Counted from the stretch's first letter, positions 12,487 to 24,264 are shown. The stretch: DNA of 64,000 nt from Endocalyx cinctus (GCA_001600455.1 BCKC01000003.1:4634754-4698753), one strand, 5' to 3'. The notes: generated by a model not told the origin, from the sequence alone. Made by a program: numbers and translations.

Positions 12487-13611
12487 TTTTCTGATAGATT
12501 GCCTACGAAATAAGTCCGGCGTAAAAGCTTTCACTTAGCCAGAATTATCTCGAATTGGTGATTGATCTGCAGAGAGCGAGCGCACACTTCGAGATCAGCT
12601 CCTCGACATTTTCATGACAGGTACGAAGCTTTGCTTTTTATAAATGTAGATCGCTAGGTGATCAGTCGAAGCCTCACGGAAGATGGGTCGAATATTTCCA
12701 CATCCGGAGTATGGGGCTACCCCTTGTTATTTTTTTGGTCCCTACGGCCGTTTATTAGCTGGCCGTGAATTTCTCCACCAACGAAACTCCCGATGCTCCA
12801 AAGTTTGACCCGCATCTTTTTTTTCCCGGCAGCATCAGAGCCATCCTTTGAAAAATAAATATATTGGTTTCTGATTCGATACGAAAATCCGATTGTTTCC
12901 TTTGTTCAGAAACCTCTATTTATGGGTTGCTATCCCTCGATCGACTGGATGAACCAGTGGTGTGATGAACCAAAATGTTCGAGAAGTTGGGTTTTATGCT
13001 CTTTCAGGCCTCGTGATGGGCAAGGGTGACGTGCATATCCTTAATTAATATATAAAATCTCCCCTCTTCCCATAAAAGCCCAGCCAACTTGCTGATCAAG
13101 AAAGCTTGTATAAGATGTGAGAGCTAACATTGGCTGGAATCTAGACGGAAAATTCACATAATCAAACATGAATGCAACATATAGGGAATTGAAAACATCA
13201 CGATAAGCAACGTTAGGCTTGATCTAGATTGCTTAAAAATCAATATTGTTGAGACATCACATATAGGTCGTATTTCAAGCCTAACCGGGAAAAATGCCAC
13301 CACTTAAAGTATGTCTACGGCTATCGAATGGATTTATACTACCGCTGGAACTTGTTTTCTGAAGTTATTGAGATATGTCGCTAGTATCGTAACATACAGG
13401 AAGACTTTACTGAATGTCAGATATTTTAGGAGAGGTGATGTAATAAAATAGTGATTTAGCTGCTGTAAATTATTATCTTAAGCACCGTGATGCTTGTAGA
13501 GATACTCTCGAGACCCTCCGACCAACTGTATCTTTAGCGAAAGGGTAATTGACAAGTAAGGGAAAAAACCAGAGATAGAGGGTGATATACAAAATAAGTA
13601 TAGTTGCTAAG
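12487..13611. other. intergenic region
   Basis: Just over 1.1 kb of AT-rich sequence between two minus-strand genes: the promoter of the LPMO-like gene (with GC-rich bits near 12545-12620) and the 3' flank of the GH32 gene. No ORF above noise and no repeat structure were seen. Confidence 0.5.
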
Positions 13612-15629
13612 TTATATGATACCTATGTTATCCCATAAAGTTGCATACAGCAACTCAGACGTATCTGGATTTCCTCTTTCCACAGGTCTTTCCGAATCAG
13701 ACCAGGAATTCTTAGTGAAAAAATGCACTCCGCACGCTTTCTCAGCGGCGTAGAGCCGAGTTGAAATAGCGGTTCGTCCGTTAACGAACACCTCCAACAC
13801 CGAATTGTCCCTCCATATACGAAGATCAAGAGTTTCCATTTGTTCGATGCCGGTGACTGGGTCGAGAACTCTGAAAAGGGTATGCGGTGCGACTTCGGGC
13901 GCGCTGTTAATCAATAAAGCACTATTTGGTACGGGGAAAGCTGGCCGGGTGACGACAAAACTTTCCGATTGGGGATTAAAGGTGAGTACTATCGCCTCAG
14001 AGGACTCTCCTATTCTTAGGCCGATTTCAATACAGCTATTCGAAACTTTAAAAGAGCAGTCAAGCTCCCACTGCATTGATTGCATATCCCTAGGAGAAAT
14101 TGCGACATCGCTTTCTGATGAGTGTGGCAAGAGCCTTGACCTCCTGAGCTGAGTTTGACGAACGCCTGGGCGAAGGCGGAGACGTTCAATTAATTTCTGA
14201 TACGGCATGCTGCCCAATGTTCGGATAGTGTATAACCCATCACCGCTCTCTTGCGCTTCAACGCATGTAATAGAGGATAGATCTGAGGAAATAGTACCTG
14301 TAACATTGCGTATCGTATGCAGGTATAGTTCGCGCGGCATCGACAGCATTCCGCTCCAGCCTTGACGGTTTCGAAAATCATCGCAGAGGTCGTCTTCCGT
14401 GATCCAACCCCAGATGACCCATCTTTTGGTTTCCGGGTCGAAGAAGGAATTGGCGGCATAGAGACATCCGTGGTCCAGGTGACCGCCGAAGTTATATGTC
14501 ATGCCGACGGCACCTAGGTTGTCTTCTCCGCTCCTTCTCGTTATAGGCCCAGATATCCAAAGCTGTGAACGATTCGGCCGTGAAAGTGAACCTTCGAGCT
14601 TAGATTTTGTCGTTGATGTAGTTGAGAGACAGCCTTCAGTACCCATGATTAGGAAATCTCGTGTGGTAGATGGGTCATTCATGTCGCTTAGCGTGAGAAA
14701 ATTGGTCACCTCCCAATTCTTCCCTAAGTCCCCAGACCATTGCGACGGGCGGAAATTGAGACCGAGGTTTACAAGAGGCCCAAGATATTTCCAATTGGTT
14801 AAATCACTCTTCTCAATCGCGTATAAAAAAGTCGTAGGCGTTACATTTCGGACTACAGCAATTGGTAAATTTAGTATGAGTGACGTTTTCCCTTTTTTCT
14901 TTGGAAACGGAGTGAGAGAGAAGTAAATCAGAATGTTGAGAAATACTTACTACCTCCTGACACCACACCGAACAGCATTGAATTTAGATCCAGTTCTAAT
15001 CTTTCACTTACGGATGGCCAAGGCGCAATAAAGGGGTCACGCCATCCGGTCACGTCGAGAGATTCGGGTTCGCCCGGCAGAATCGGATTTTTCGCAAATT
15101 TAGTCCAGGTCCGGCCGTCGTCATTCGATGATGCCAAGCTCAAAGTTTCAGAACCACGGGGATGCGGAAGGGTATGGTGAACAGGAAGTAAACTAATAGA
15201 CGTATAGGCACAGACCAGCGAACCATCGGGTTTATTGACGAGGCAGCCGGTGAACACGCCCTTCTCGTCGTACCACGTATCCGGCGACAATGATGGCCGC
15301 TCATTTACCGTCCAGGAACACATATCGGGCGAAGTGGCGAATCCCCAGGATATGTCTCCCCAGTTGGGACCGTTGGGGTTCCATTGAAATGAAACGTGGT
15401 ATTGCCCCGTCTTCGGATTGAATCCGGGGCCGCAAGGGTCGTTCATCCATCCACGAGGAGCCATAACGTGGTATGATGGCCTCCATGTTGAAAATTCAAC
15501 CGTTGAAGCAATGGATTTAACGCCTGAATCGGTTATTGATCCGTCAGTATAATCCCGTGACTGAGGAGTCGCTGTTTCAGACTCCAAAGTGGAGTTAGAT
15601 TCCTTGGAAATCTCTCCTTCAAGCGCCAT
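13612..15629 (-). CDS. GH32 beta-fructosidase (invertase/inulinase-type), intracellular form
   Basis: Hydrolyses fructosyl linkages in sucrose or fructans. Exons 15629-14951 and 14852-13612 give 639 residues. The strong GTA/GTAAGT donor and TGTAG acceptor restore VVSGGIRNVTPTTFLYAI. GH32 hallmarks are WMNDPCGPG with the nucleophile Asp at about 64, the GWRDPF motif with Asp at about 198 (transition-state stabiliser), and the acid/base Glu at about 274 in GKNWEVTNF. The C-terminal beta-sandwich includes DLRIWRDNSVLEVFVNGR near residue 580. The ATG at 15629 lies in CACCATGG. No signal peptide is visible: the N-terminus is polar and Ser/Thr/Glu-rich, so the protein is probably intracellular or released unconventionally. 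Fine specificity (sucrose, inulin, levan) cannot be told. Confidence 0.93.
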
Positions 15630-16605
15630 GGTGAAAACGAAATGCGTGCGGGTAAGTAGAAATTGAAATAGCTAAGGTAAAGCGATGGGAATATGATCTA
15701 AAATCGGAGATATATGAGATAGAAAGAAAGGAGATAGCGGTAACAATGTCTACGTCTAACGTTGCCGCCGAATTTGACTCCTACATAAAGACCCACATAG
15801 AACTTAGTGCCGATAAAAATGCGGGAGTATGTGGAGATAGCGGAAGTGGATTTGAATAAAACAAGGATGGCCTAGTTGAAATCATCGATGAATTATTTCT
15901 CTTTTCGGATTCAAGCGAACTTCTCGTCTACTTGTAGTCAGTCAGGGAGTGCGTTCGCGAAAAACTCACAAGATATTTGATACATTAAGATCCGTGCATC
16001 TATTCTCTAAATGGTAATGGACGTTACACAGTCCGCCGTTTCTTCTGTGCCCACAACACCAACTCATATAACAAGATATAATTGGTCCGATAAACGGGAA
16101 AAAGAAAAGGATGATAAAAGCTCCGAAAAGCCGTCCGAGTACATGGTGATCAATGTGGATTATTATCAACTATGTCAAGGAATTCTCCATCGCCTCCTCG
16201 CTCATGAAAATAACTGCTCAAAAGGCGGATTTATCACCAAGAACAATTGGAAGCAAGCTTGCGGCTTATAGAAGGGCTTAAGCCTCTAGTAAAGCTAAAT
16301 CAAGTCAAATATGTGAAATAACTACATAAAGAGAGAGAACAGAAGTTGACGAAATCTAGCTTAATAAACGTGTCGGTGATCCTCCACCACACGGTAGTAT
16401 AAAGAAATGAAAGGACATATCCCATGCTAGCGAATATAACAACAGATATGTAGTGCTTCAAGAAAGAAAGGCAAGCATACTATCCAGCGTATGCTTCCCC
16501 TGAGTTAAGCTAACATAATATCTCTTCTAAGCTACCACCCCCTTCCTCCCTTCCCAATCCTCCTGACAATCTACGACAACTCCATAAAAAGGAATTTTGC
16601 GGCGC
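15630..16605. other. intergenic region upstream of GH32
   Basis: Contains the GH32 promoter. Opposing frames at 16011-16271 (plus, 86 codons) and 15966-16169 (minus) overlap each other and match no family, so neither is called. The last 300 bases are the 3' flank of the small secreted protein gene. Confidence 0.5.
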
Positions 16606-16905
16606 TTAAGCGCAACGGAAGCTCAGAGGGGCAAATGGTGGCGACAAGCACGTGTCCTGCTGGGTGGTCGACCACGAGGTACCGGTGCAGCTGACGCCCG
16701 AGTAGGCCGTGAGGGCGCAGAACTTGGTGTTGGAGTTGTAGCTGACTTCGCTGCCGCCGATGTTGTTTCCCCAAAGTCGGCATTTATCGTTTCCATTTTC
16801 GCCGAAATTCTCGCTCCAGTCGGTCAAGCAGCTTTCCATGTAGAAAGCGTCCGCGCCGCAGGCAAGTGTGGCGGCTACGGTCAGAAGGGTGGTGAAGGTC
16901 TTCAT
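16606..16905 (-). CDS. small cysteine-rich secreted protein
   Basis: Intronless, 99 residues from the ATG at 16905-16903 (GACCATGAAG on the minus strand). The predicted signal peptide is MKTFTTLLTVAATLACGADA. The mature chain of about 79 residues has six cysteines, an even number consistent with three disulfides, and is rich in Asn, Ser, Thr and Gly. No catalytic motif or known family is recognised. Size, secretion and cysteine content fit the loose class of candidate effectors or small secreted proteins. An in-frame extension upstream lacks an ATG and would bury the signal peptide. Function is unknown. Confidence 0.75.
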   Translation of the reverse strand: MKTFTTLLTVAATLACGADAFYMESCLTDWSENFGENGNDKCRLWGNNIGGSEVSYNSNTKFCALTAYSGVSCTGTSWSTTQQDTCLSPPFAPLSFRCA

Positions 16906-17772
16906 GGTGAATAGTTGATGGAGTTTGCTGATTTGTATGTTTTTTGTGTAGATAGTCAATTGATTGCTTGAAGATTGGTAACAAGTAGTGTAGTCTGTAG
17001 ATGTTATAATATTTCGAAATCATGATATCGAGCGACTTGAGCTTGCTTTATAGTCGGAATCATATCTGACGCAGTGACAACATATACATTACTGCTGGCT
17101 CCCTCTTGGATCTATCCTTATTACACTAATTACTTCCTCGCCGAAAACTTCACAACTGCCTTGAATAGGAAAAAAAAAAAATAACATCATCGTTGGAAGA
17201 TCCCACCAGATTGCGGATACGAGACACTTACGTGAGCTTCGAGCTGGTAACCCGACTGATCATATGGCGTCTGATCTTCATCAAGATAGCCAATTATAAC
17301 ACAAGAACTACTTACAGAAGAAGCTTGAATTAATTTGTAGTTTCACCGGCGATTAACTATTTTTATGACCAGTTTAGGAGTCTCAGCTCTATTAAATTGT
17401 CGCGGTATAGGTCCTGATTTGGGAGATTACTAAGTCAGCAATGCCAGTTGACTAAGGTAAGAACATGTCATACTTATATTCTATATCAGAAGTTTTTATC
17501 GTATTAATTATCAACTACATGATCTCAGCTCTTCTAGTATTGCGATCGTCATTTATGATTTACGTAGGCCAACTAATATTCAAGCTCGGCGTGCTTTCTT
17601 TCCTAGCCCTGCCCCTATTACTTGATAAGCGTGTATGGTAACTGTCGTGGAGCGTTGGTCAATCTGAACAGTTAGAAGCTTGGTAAAAATAAACCGGTAT
17701 CTGTGCTGGAAGTGGTGTAGGATGTCCCGTAAAAACAAGAAGGTAAATTTATATTATGATTATTATATGATT
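16906..17772. other. intergenic region
   Basis: AT-rich promoter and spacer sequence between two minus-strand genes. It holds an A-run at 17170-17180 and no supportable ORF. Confidence 0.5.
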
Positions 17773-18621
17773 TTATAATAAAAAGTAAACCATAGTTCCA
17801 AGCGTGGCTGCTAAGCATACCACAGAGTTAGCAACTATTAGTTGTCGAGCCGCATTATCATCATCGTCTGGGGAGCTGCTGCTCGATGGACTTGATCCTG
17901 GGGCACTGCTGCTTGAGGGACAGCTAATTGAGGGATTCGGTTTGTTACACTCCTTAGCAGTTAAGGAGGAAGAAATACTTGCAGCTGCAGCTGAATCGAT
18001 GGTAACTTGGCAAGGAGTTGGGGTGGACTTGGAGGATACCAGCATTGGACACTTCCCGCCATTATCCGAGCCACTAGGATCCTCTAGCGTTCCAGTAATA
18101 TTGACGGCAAATCCAAAGTTGTCTGGGCAATTGTCGTTTGCTGTAGAAGAAACAAGATCCACTTCCTGCGATGAATTTTCGGTGGTGAACACGACAGTGT
18201 TGTTCGGATTACTAGTGAGGATTCGGGTGTTGTATATGGAATCAGAGATGTTGGTACATCTGTCCAGACCAATATTCCATATCATCTTCCAAGTACCTTC
18301 CCTGTTGAAAAAGCCGGTAAAGCCTTCGTATGCGAAGTAAGGATCGGCGCTGGAGAAGTCTGCCGATTCCAAGTCGTACACGCAGCTCATAGTGTCGCTC
18401 ATGTTATCCCATCGCCAAACGCTGAAAGATATACCGGGGTTGAGTATAGGCGCGATCTCGGAATTCTGGAAAGCAAAGATGACGGGGAAAAGGGGCGAAG
18501 ACGCATAGGTATCGTTGCGCGGGAAAACCAAGTCCACTTCTACAATGCCTGTCGTTTGATTCGTGGCGACGTGAGTAACCGCGGCAGTGGCTACGAGGAA
18601 CCACGGAAGTAAGGCGCGCAT
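17773..18621 (-). CDS. secreted GPI-type DUF7136-like protein
   Basis: Intronless, 282 residues from the ATG at 18621-18619 (MRALLPWFLVATAA). The signal peptide spans about residues 1-21. The globular part has VEVDLVFPRNDTY, PLFPVIFAFQNS, GTWKMIWNI and several N-glycosylation sequons (NMS, NIS, NNT, NSS), with cysteines spaced as in fungal DUF7136 proteins. A Ser/Pro-rich stalk follows at about 235-258, then an acidic DDDDN and a hydrophobic C-terminal tail ending in FLL, which fits a GPI-anchor signal. It is probably a cell-surface protein of unknown role. The DUF assignment is from memory of the motif pattern. Confidence 0.72.
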   Translation of the reverse strand: MRALLPWFLVATAAVTHVATNQTTGIVEVDLVFPRNDTYASSPLFPVIFAFQNSEIAPILNPGISFSVWRWDNMSDTMSCVYDLESADFSSADPYFAYEGFTGFFNREGTWKMIWNIGLDRCTNISDSIYNTRILTSNPNNTVVFTTENSSQEVDLVSSTANDNCPDNFGFAVNITGTLEDPSGSDNGGKCPMLVSSKSTPTPCQVTIDSAAAASISSSLTAKECNKPNPSISCPSSSSAPGSSPSSSSSPDDDDNAARQLIVANSVVCLAATLGTMVYFLL

Positions 18622-20381
18622 TGTTATACCAAGCAAATTGAGAGGAAATATGAGTCGAAAAAGGATTTATGTGATCACTCTTGTTCTTCCCTCCCTTTTT
18701 CCTTTTCCCCTATTTTTTTTTCTTTTCAAAGGAATTGTTGAGATACGGTCGATGGTTCAGAGATGATGATGGATAATTGTTTGTAAAGAAAGGATGTTCG
18801 GGTATTAGTGTTAAGTTAGAGATGTACAAAAGCATTCAACCAACATGCAGTAGACATACAGATACGAAGCGTTTAGCTCGCTTGGCGTCTTCCTAAATCC
18901 AATGAAATTCTCCTTTAATGTCGCATTGTTTGTGGGACATTTTGGACAATACCTTCAAGACTTTCACGCTTGAGCGATCTCATATTATCCTTTCTTATGT
19001 TGGTTGTCAACTGCAGCTGATTTCCAAGTGTTATACCATGTCAATCTTGTCATTAGGTATCATGTGACCCCTCGCCGCTTTTGCTCAGGCTCGGCTCAAG
19101 ATAGCTCAGGCTCATATTAGTAATAATCAGGTTTGCTCAGGACGGCTCAGTTTCTTCATTGCGATATCGGAATCGTAATAGGTAACTAGTTGGCGTTCCC
19201 GAAGTCCATAGGCCGCTGAGACAAATATGGATATAAGTGCAAGAATAAGCTCGGTTTCATAACAGTTGTCTTTAAGCCGTAATTAGACTTAATTATTATA
19301 GAGCCATTACTGCACGATAGGGCGGCATAAGGGCCGTTTAACATGCTATGAACCCATACACCTACCTTAGCTCACCATATATATAAATAAGAATTCTCGG
19401 TCCTTTATTTTTAAAATAATACATCTTAATTCTTCTCCCATAAATAAATTTTTTAAATACCCCCGAGGTATTAATTTTGTGAGAAATATAGATGTATGAG
19501 TATTATTAAACAATGGTAGCCTTTCTATTTCCCCCTTTTCTTATCCCTTCTTTGATATCCTAAACCAGCAGTCTCTCTCCCTGTGCATCGTTAACAGGTG
19601 TAATACCAATGTAATTTATATATACTAAATATCATAGTAAGCTACCAAAACTCTAAGTTGCTGCCAATAACTAGGAGGTTTAGAGCTGTTGCCCCTTTAT
19701 AAGCAACGGAAACTTCCATGATCGGCATATAATACCCTTACAAGAACTATCCTAGCAACGACGATAAGGTAGCTGGGTAGGTAGAAGTAGCGCTTCTACA
19801 CGTTTATGCCAGCAATTAATTCATTTGGCGTTGAACGCAAAGATTTACCATGGTTGGTTCATGTATGGTTGCTAAGAAATGCAAATCCCGTACTCCCGTA
19901 CCCCATAGTGTCAATCCATTATGGACCTCCTGCCCGTGGCTGTTGCTGAAATAATCGCCCATTCTGATCCGTGCATTCGAAATCTATTTTGGCAACAGCT
20001 TGTTCCCCTACTCTCTATCTTGATCATAAGTTGCAGCCGGACGATGAAAACGTTGGGACCGGATTACTGGCTCAATAAAGTTATGTTTCTTTTATCACCT
20101 CCCCCCCCATCCGATTTAGGATCAAGACTTATTCATTTGTTCTGAAGCAGTTATAATAAAATATCTTATATTGATCTCGGGCATAAGTATATGATTATAG
20201 TTATATTGCAATAATGGAGAGCGTTGCGGGAAACATGATGGATGGACGTATGGTTTGTGCCCACTTGCAGCATATTTCAGTATCCCCAATATAATCGACA
20301 GTCGTACATTATTAGCCGGTCACTTTCAAAAATATATTTCTTTTTCGCATAGATATTATCTTATGCGTATAATTCCAAGCC
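18622..20381. other. 1.76-kb AT-rich intergenic region with GCTCAG repeats
   Basis: No coding exon is supported. A plus-strand frame at 19921-20145 has no start context or family match. Between 19083 and 19150 the hexamer GCTCAG occurs four times, plus one GCTCAA. Sequence after 19250 is strongly AT-rich, with short T/A runs and a C-run near 20101. Confidence 0.55.
19083..19150. repeat. cluster of GCTCAG hexamers
   Basis: Copies at 19083, 19104, 19135 and 19145, and a one-base variant at 19094. Spacing is irregular, so it is not a simple tandem array. Two pairs lie within a CAGGCTCGGCTCA-like context. Confidence 0.8.
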
Positions 20382-21410
20382 CTAGCTAGCGAAGAAACTT
20401 ATCCTCAGTGGCGGGGGTTGCTCATCAAAATCTTCCAAGCAAGATCGCAATGTGGTTACGTAGTCATCGTACGACGCGATCGCATTCTTACATGCATCCA
20501 TGACCTCTACTATTGCTTTCAGAGAATATCGGATCTCATGGTGTCGATGCGAGATTCCTCTTGCGCCATCTCGGCCTCGATCTTGAAGGGCCGAAAGCAA
20601 CACTTCAGCAGCTAAGTGTAGGGTGGGCATCAGGTAGAAACCTGCTTCTCGATATATGCCGATCTATTTTTGTCTATCCTTAGCATTTCCTCTATTGTGA
20701 AATCAACTATATTACCTAGGAGAATGGGATCACTTACCTTATCTGAATGGCTAACTTGAGCAATGTACAGCAAGTTGCTCATATCAATGGCACTGGTAAC
20801 ACTTTCTTCGCGACATTCATAAGTAACAGAGCCCAGGAAATTTGACTTCTTGCCATGATTTGCAGCCGTTTTGAAGAGCTGTATCCTGGCGCCGAGAGAG
20901 GTGAGTAAAGCCAACGTTCGTAATTCGCAATGAGGGCCCGAAGAGAGCGCAGAGGGAGACGAGGGTTTAAGCAAGTTTGTGACGAGATTTTTGATAATAC
21001 GTGTTTCCACGTGTTCGTGACCACGACAGAAATTGAATGATGGCAGATCAACTCCGGCTACGACTGCAGCAGTCATTCGGTCATGGTGCTTCGCATCGAC
21101 GGCAATTCTTAGGGAAACGCATAAAGCACCAAATGGCTCATCCTCTGTAATAGACACAGAGTTCGCCAGTAGATCGGTCTTGAGGCGCTCCAATTCAATA
21201 CCATCGGAGATACTCGATACCGGGAATGACTGAGTAGTGATCTATTAGCATGTAGGATGGGATTATTTCAGAAAACAATTGCTGCACAGTTTCAACGAAG
21301 CTTACCTGTGGGCAATTGCTTATGGTGACGCATGTTTCTTGACACATAATGGAGAGGCTAATCAGCGATAGCTTCCTCCGCAAGTCTAGCTCTTCTGCTT
21401 CTAAGCCTGG
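20382..21410 (-). CDS. possible fungal transcription-factor-like gene, partial and uncertain
   Basis: Two exons join cleanly: 21410-21306 (starting after an in-frame TAG/acceptor) and 21229-20738, with donors CAG/GTAAGC and AAG/GTAAGT, giving about 199 codons. The joined frame has an amphipathic N-terminal part around LRRKLSLISLSIMCQETC and a helical block LLTSLGARIQLFKTAANHGKK. A second helical block, ESVTSAIDMSNLLYIAQ, follows. This loosely recalls the C-terminal helical domain of Zn2Cys6 regulators. No zinc cluster or start codon was found upstream. After the last donor the frame is unclear: one open frame ends at 20630 and another protein-like frame continues to 20382, but no acceptor joins them in phase. 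The gene diverges from the MFS exporter. It may be decayed. Confidence 0.35.
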
Positions 21411-21576
21411 CTAGTTTTCCACTTATTAATATGAACTCAGAGAAAAGAAGGGCTCGGTTCCATGCCCGATGTTATAAGACATGACCAAGCATAATACTGT
21501 CGGCAATCCGCAGTTCGGGTTACACAAAACATCTCGGCCGAGCTTCCGACCCTAAGCTCTAACTCTGCAATCAACG

Positions 21577-21617
21577 CCCCCCCCCCCCCCCCCCCAAAAA
21601 AAAAAAAAAAAAAAAAA
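21577..21617. repeat. C19-A22 homopolymer junction
   Basis: Nineteen C followed directly by twenty-two A, about 110 nt upstream of the MFS start codon, in the divergent promoter. On the other strand it is a T22-G19 run. Exact lengths may be affected by sequencing error. Confidence 0.9.
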
Positions 21618-21726
21618 GCTTACATTTGCTTATCTTTAAATCCTTCCTAACAGCCGTAGTATACTCAGTCTGCACCTGGCTACATCATTCTACTAATAGA
21701 AACCCCTAATATTACTGAAGTGCACT

Positions 21727-23676
21727 ATGGCTGACATCTTTCGAGACGCGCCCGTGGGCGGCTTTGTTCGATTCCTCTCCGGCAACAAGCTACTCGCTTA
21801 TTCTAATGATAGTGCCCCAGAAGTATCTGGTAATTCTACTCCACTAGGCAATAGCAATGATGATACAGAGAAACGAGATGCAGTATTGACACAAGGGACC
21901 TCCGAGAATACTGTCGACTGGTACCACGACAATGATCAGGACAACCCAAAAAACTGGTCTTTCCGGAAGAGAGTGTTTATTCTCGGGCAGATAATGTTCC
22001 TGAACTTTTCAGGTGAGTAGTTTTGTGCAGATCGTCCACGATTTGGGGCGATAACGACTATGGTGGCTGAATAACTTGACTACGTAGTGTATATTGGATC
22101 GTCCATTGTCGTCCCGGCAGAGCCGAAATTGATGGAGTTGTATGGAATATCCAGGCAAGCTGCGACACTGTCACTCTCCTTGTATGTGTTAGGATATGTA
22201 CGTTTTACATCCCACCATCAACATTTTGTCTCTTCCCGTCCGTTGATTATTCAACGTTTGTCGTAATTAGGGAATTGGGCCGATGTTTTTCAGCCCTATC
22301 TCGGAGATGCCTCGAACGGGACGCAATATTCCTTATCTTAGCTCCTTATTACTCTTCGTCGCTATGACCATCGGAGCCGCAACCGTGAATAATTTTGGGG
22401 GCTTCGCCGTCTTCCGCTTCCTGCAAGGTTTTTTCGGAGGACCGGTATTGGAGACCGGAGGAGCTTCGGCAACCGATCTCTTTTCAATGCTCAAGGGGCC
22501 TTACGCTGTGGCATCTTGGGCGGCAAGCGGTTTCGCTGGGCCGGCATTGGGGCCGTTAATTGCTTCTTTTGCTGTTGAGAACTTGTCCTGGCGATGGCCG
22601 ATGTACGAGACCCTCATGTTGAATGGTTTCACGCTCATCCTGCTCTTTTTCTGTCTTCCCGAGACCAACGCCGATACTATACTTCTTCGTCGGGCAAGGC
22701 GGCTCCGCAAGTTGACCGGGAATCAAAAGTTACAGTCAGCCTCTGAGATACGACAGGGTGAGATGCATATTCTATATACTATGGGCCAATACCTCACAAC
22801 GCCGTTCAAAGTTACCATCCAAGATCCGTCTGTGGCATTTATGAACGTCTACACGGCATTGACGTATGCCATCTACGTAGGTTTCGTGATTGCTTATAGT
22901 TACTGACGTACGATATAAGACTCGAGGATTACCGACTGACGTTGCCTTAATTAGTACTCGTATTTCGAATCATTCCCCTGTGTATATCAGGGTATCTACG
23001 GCTTCTCATCCACTTCAGCTAGTCTAGTATTTGTATCTATCCTCGTCGCAGGTATAATTGGTGCTATTATATTTGCTGCTCTGCAGTGGTTCATCTACGA
23101 GCCCTACACGATTAAAAATGGAATTGGGGTCCCGGAGGCTAGGTTGGTGCCGGGCATCTATGCCGCAGCTGCAGCGCCAGCTGGGGTCTTTATCTTCGCT
23201 TGGACTTCAATGCTAAGTATCCACTGGATCGTGCCTACTATCGGTGTAGTGATATACTCGACGGCGCAGCTCATTGTAAGTCTAAAACTCCCGATGGGCG
23301 CTAATTATCAGATTATCTCACAGTTTTCCTTCTTCTAACACGCTATTGCAGCTTCTAAACTTCATTTTTGTCTACTTGGCTACTAGCTACCCTCGATATG
23401 CTGCCAGTCTCTTTGCTGCTAATGGCGAGGAGTTGACCCTGCATAGTACTTTTAAGGAGGTTGTTGCTGACATTATCGCTCTTGATAGGTTTATTTCGCA
23501 GTGCCCTAGCCGCGGGTGCCGTACACTTTTCGCTTCCCCTGTTCGATAATCTTGGAATTGGTAAAGGCTGTAGCATCTTAGGCGGCCTGACTGGTGGATG
23601 TTTTTTCGGTATCATTGCCCTCTGGCACTGTGGTCCTAGACTCAGGGCAAAGAGTAGATTTGCGGAAACATACTAA
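21727..23676 (+). CDS. MFS exporter, DHA1 (polyamine/fluconazole-resistance-like) type
   Basis: Predicted 12-TM drug:H+ antiporter of the plasma membrane. Six exons: 21727-22012, 22088-22197, 22271-22876, 22955-23275, 23352-23424 and 23489-23676, giving 527 residues. The polar N-terminus carries DWYHDNDQDNPKNWSFRKR just before TM1, as usual for this group. Also visible are YIGSSIVVPAEP, the motif-A-like LGYGIGPMFFSPISEMPRTGRN, and GGPVLETGGASATDLF. SYFESFPCVYQGIYGFS opens the second half, followed by YPRYAASLFAANG. The last intron has an AG acceptor and a CTGAC branch site but no good GT donor; the best frame-preserving donor is a GC at 23425. It lies divergent from a regulator-like gene, a common arrangement for metabolite exporters. 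The substrate is unknown. Confidence 0.88.
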
Positions 23677-23855
23677 ATACCACTTGCACCGGGATGATAT
23701 TTAAATGATAGATCTAAGGCTTTATCTTTTCAATTCCTTAAGAAAATATTAGCTGCCTGGCGGAGGTGATTCCGCGCTACTATACACACTTTTAAATAAC
23801 AACTTTTTCAATTAAATCAACAATAGTATTATTATTTAATAATTTCATTTTGAAG

Positions 23856-24264
23856 ATGTGTTATTCTGATCAAGTAGGAAGGCAGTCTAAAGCGTCTGAA
23901 AATCGACGGAATTATAAGGCCGACGGCTCAGACCAGAGGCTTGACTCCTCACCTCGGGCTAGAAGCGATATTCATACCTCCAAGTCGTCCGTCTATCTGC
24001 CAGAAACAGTCATTAGGGCTCAACAGCCAAGAGTAAACATAAAGCGTGTTTCCTTCCCATCTCCTTTGGCACTGCCAGGAACAAACCACTACTCCTTCTA
24101 AAACTCCTCAACTAGTCGAAGGGTCTCGCGCAACCGTCGAAAGCCCCGTTCCGAGCTCGAACCACGAGGCCGCCGCCGCCATAATTACCTCTGGCGATAT
24201 AGCCAAACTATTGCCCAGCACGCCGCTGGTCGGAACACCTCATTATTCGCCCCTTCCAAGTTAA
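23856..24264 (+). CDS. small hypothetical protein, two exons
   Basis: Exons 23856-24032 and 24079-24264 join in phase across a 46-nt intron (GTAAAC...CTGCCAG), giving 120 residues that start MCYSDQVGRQSK. The protein is polar, Ser/Pro/Thr-rich and likely disordered, with no signal peptide and no recognised domain. Both exon frames show non-random composition and the intron removes the frame change between them, which supports a real gene. It lies 180 nt downstream of the MFS gene on the same strand. Confidence 0.42.

Noticed and set aside
16011..16271. 86-codon plus-strand frame and overlapping minus-strand frame between GH32 and the small secreted protein
   Set aside because: The two overlap each other and neither shows family similarity, splice context or codon bias.
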